Assembly: GCA_041685645.1 (NCBI GenBank)
Contig: JAWLFI010000115.1
Coordinates: 1-8,706 of the forward strand
From: JAWLFI01 sp041685645
GTDB taxonomy: Bacteria; Bacteroidota; Bacteroidia; Chitinophagales; Saprospiraceae
DNA length: 8,706 bases
Direction: 5' to 3'
Within the stretch, counting starts at the first letter, position 1. Each line of letters begins with the position of its first letter. This document shows, one piece after another, positions 7,776 to 8,706 of this stretch. The translations under genes were made by a program, and so were the position numbers. The notes beneath the pieces are model-generated. The model was not told the origin of the DNA. It saw only the letters and a list, made by a program, of their open reading frames with translations, and did not search any database.

Positions 7776-7810
7776 AGTCGCTCATTGGAGGTAATCAAAG
7801 TGACTTTTTT
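7776..7810 (+). terminator. Candidate intrinsic terminator after the protease gene
   Basis: AGTCGCT (7776-7782) pairs with AGTGACT (7799-7805) with one G·U pair. Inside, TTG (7785-7787) can pair with CAA (7796-7798) across a two-base bulge, leaving an eight-base loop. The stem runs directly into a six-T tract (7805-7810). It begins 43 bp after the protease stop codon. The stem is only moderately GC-rich, so efficiency is uncertain. Confidence 0.5.
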
Positions 7811-7841
7811 GCTGTAACTTGACCTGGACCTGGCTTGCTTG

Positions 7842-7861
7842 TTTTGCCACAGCTGGCAAAA
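7842..7861. repeat. Perfect 8-bp stem-loop in the intergenic region
   Basis: TTTTGCCA (7842-7849) and TGGCAAAA (7854-7861) are exact reverse complements around CAGC. T's precede and A's follow the stem on both strands, the opposite of terminator order, so a protein-binding palindrome or chance is more likely than transcription termination. Confidence 0.45.
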
Positions 7862-8401
7862 TCGAAAGGAACAGAGAAACAACTCAACTCACTGGTGAAC
7901 TTAGGGGCAGGCTGATCTCAATGCGGTGTTGTTGACCTTCAAAAGGTAAAATATATTCTTGAGCGAGGTTTCAAGAAGACGATAGAGGCGTTCGGTTTTT
8001 ATTGTGTATTCACTCAAGCATCCCTTTTCACCCGTTGTATTCTGAAATTTTGGATGAATTCCATCCCCTTTCTTATGAATAGGAAGTAAAGCTAAAATAG
8101 CACATTGACCAACATCTTTCATTCAACAGATAAGAAGGCTAGTTCAGATATCGGGCGATTTCTTCGATGCCCTGTCTTTCTGAATTTGGCAGGTCAAGTT
8201 GCCGGGAATTAGAATATTTTTTGTATCATTAGATGTAAAGAGGGATGTTGAGAGTGCGTTTTGGATGAATAGTGGATATGTCGATTAAAACCATTATGAA
8301 TAAAGGTTATGCTATTTTATTAGATGAAGATAGGTCAAATATTTGGCATCGAAGTCAATAATCAGGTATATTACGATTAGGACAGAAACACTTTATATAA
8401 G

Positions 8402-8706
8402 ATGAAGATTTACATTAAATACATGGTTTCTTTGCGCTGTAAGCTGATGGTAAAGTCGGTCTTAAAAGACCTTGGTCTGCGATATGGAGCAGTGGAGCTG
8501 GGGGAGGTAGAGATTATCGAGCCTATTTCTCAGACACAGCGAGATCGATTGAAAGTAAAGCTAGCTAAGTCAGGGCTTGAATTGATGGACGATAAAAAAT
8601 CAATGTTGATTGAAAAAATCAAAAATATCATCGTTGAAATGGTCCATTTCAAAGATGAGGTGCCAAAATTCAACTTTTCGGACTATCTCGCGGAGAAACT
8701 AGACTT
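8402..8706 (+). CDS. AraC-family transcriptional regulator, N-terminal part (runs off the window)
   Basis: The frame opens at ATG 8402 and stays open for 101 codons to the window edge; the nearest upstream in-frame codon of note is a TAG at 8378. The visible residues match the N-terminal domain of a small (about 190-residue) AraC-type regulator that I know from Bacteroidota. The recognisable features are a beginning of the MKIYIKYMVSLRC kind, VELGEVEI at 31-38, SGLELMDDKKSMLIEKIKN at 57-75, and NFSDYLAEKL at 91-100 just before the helix-turn-helix part should begin. The first about 40 residues resemble a heavy-metal-associated-like fold with a CxxC-type motif in relatives; here the first position is Ser10 and only Cys13 remains. 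The DNA-binding domain itself lies outside the window. Ligand and targets are unknown. The start is preceded by AT-rich sequence without a Shine-Dalgarno motif, and transcription probably begins within the preceding 100 bp. Family recognition comes from memory of conserved motifs and was not verified by a search. Confidence 0.8.
   Translation, partial: MKIYIKYMVSLRCKLMVKSVLKDLGLRYGAVELGEVEIIEPISQTQRDRLKVKLAKSGLELMDDKKSMLIEKIKNIIVEMVHFKDEVPKFNFSDYLAEKLD

Larger units (their letters stand above)
7734..8401. other. 668-bp gene-poor intergenic region
   Basis: After a candidate terminator the stretch is AT-rich with many stops. The longest frame is 73 codons on the minus strand (7901-8122, ATG immediately preceded by a stop codon); I recognise no family and there is no promoter or leader to support it. 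A shorter minus-strand open frame of 28 codons without a start (8139-8225, ending in TAG) reads like the C-terminus of a protein (residues ERQGIEEIARYLN at its end) and may be a gene remnant. An 11-bp inverted repeat (AACTTGACCTG at 7816-7826, its complement at 8190-8200) brackets most of the region. For the downstream regulator, a poor promoter match is TTG (8343-8345) with TATATTAC (8367-8374). Confidence 0.5.

Noticed and set aside
7901..8122. 73-codon minus-strand frame as a small protein gene
   Set aside because: I recognise no family, no promoter or leader supports it, and frames this long are expected in several hundred bases of non-coding sequence. It remains possible but unsupported.

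Overview
The window looks like a chromosomal segment of a Bacteroidota bacterium, possibly of the Saprospiria/Lewinella type, though the genus cannot be fixed from the sequence alone. Three things point there: a secreted protease ending in a type IX secretion (T9SS) sorting domain, a promoter with the Bacteroidota -33 TTG / -7 TAnnTTTG architecture, and a small AraC-type regulator whose N-terminal domain I know mainly from this phylum. Start codons are preceded by A-rich sequence rather than Shine-Dalgarno motifs, which also fits.

Layout. Positions 76-3306 (minus strand) encode a 1076-residue exported protein with ten Asp-box (BNR) motifs, probably two beta-propellers of the sortilin/VPS10-like kind, followed by a beta domain and a helical tail. 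It is divergent from a 283-residue MscS-family mechanosensitive channel at 3467-4318, with 160 bp between them. A 484-bp spacer follows. It carries a GC-rich block of consecutive hairpins, then a possible weak terminator and a clear promoter. That promoter drives 4803-7733, a 976-residue multidomain secreted serine protease resembling lysyl endopeptidase, with two copies of a beta-sandwich module and a T9SS tail. A candidate terminator follows its stop codon, then about 670 bp with no convincing gene. The window ends inside an AraC-family regulator that begins at 8402.

The genes do not form an obvious operon or pathway. They look like three independent transcription units (BNR protein; channel; protease) plus a regulator cut by the window edge. 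The two large proteins are both exported, which fits a surface-active, polymer-degrading lifestyle, but no functional link between them is visible.

I see no strong evidence of a new defence, mobile or biosynthetic system. The observations most worth checking are the multi-hairpin block at 4346-4543, the lysyl-endopeptidase-like protease with a replaced active-site accessory residue and duplicated C-terminal modules, the AraC-type regulator lacking the first cysteine of its usual CxxC-like motif, and the inverted repeat that brackets the protease promoter.
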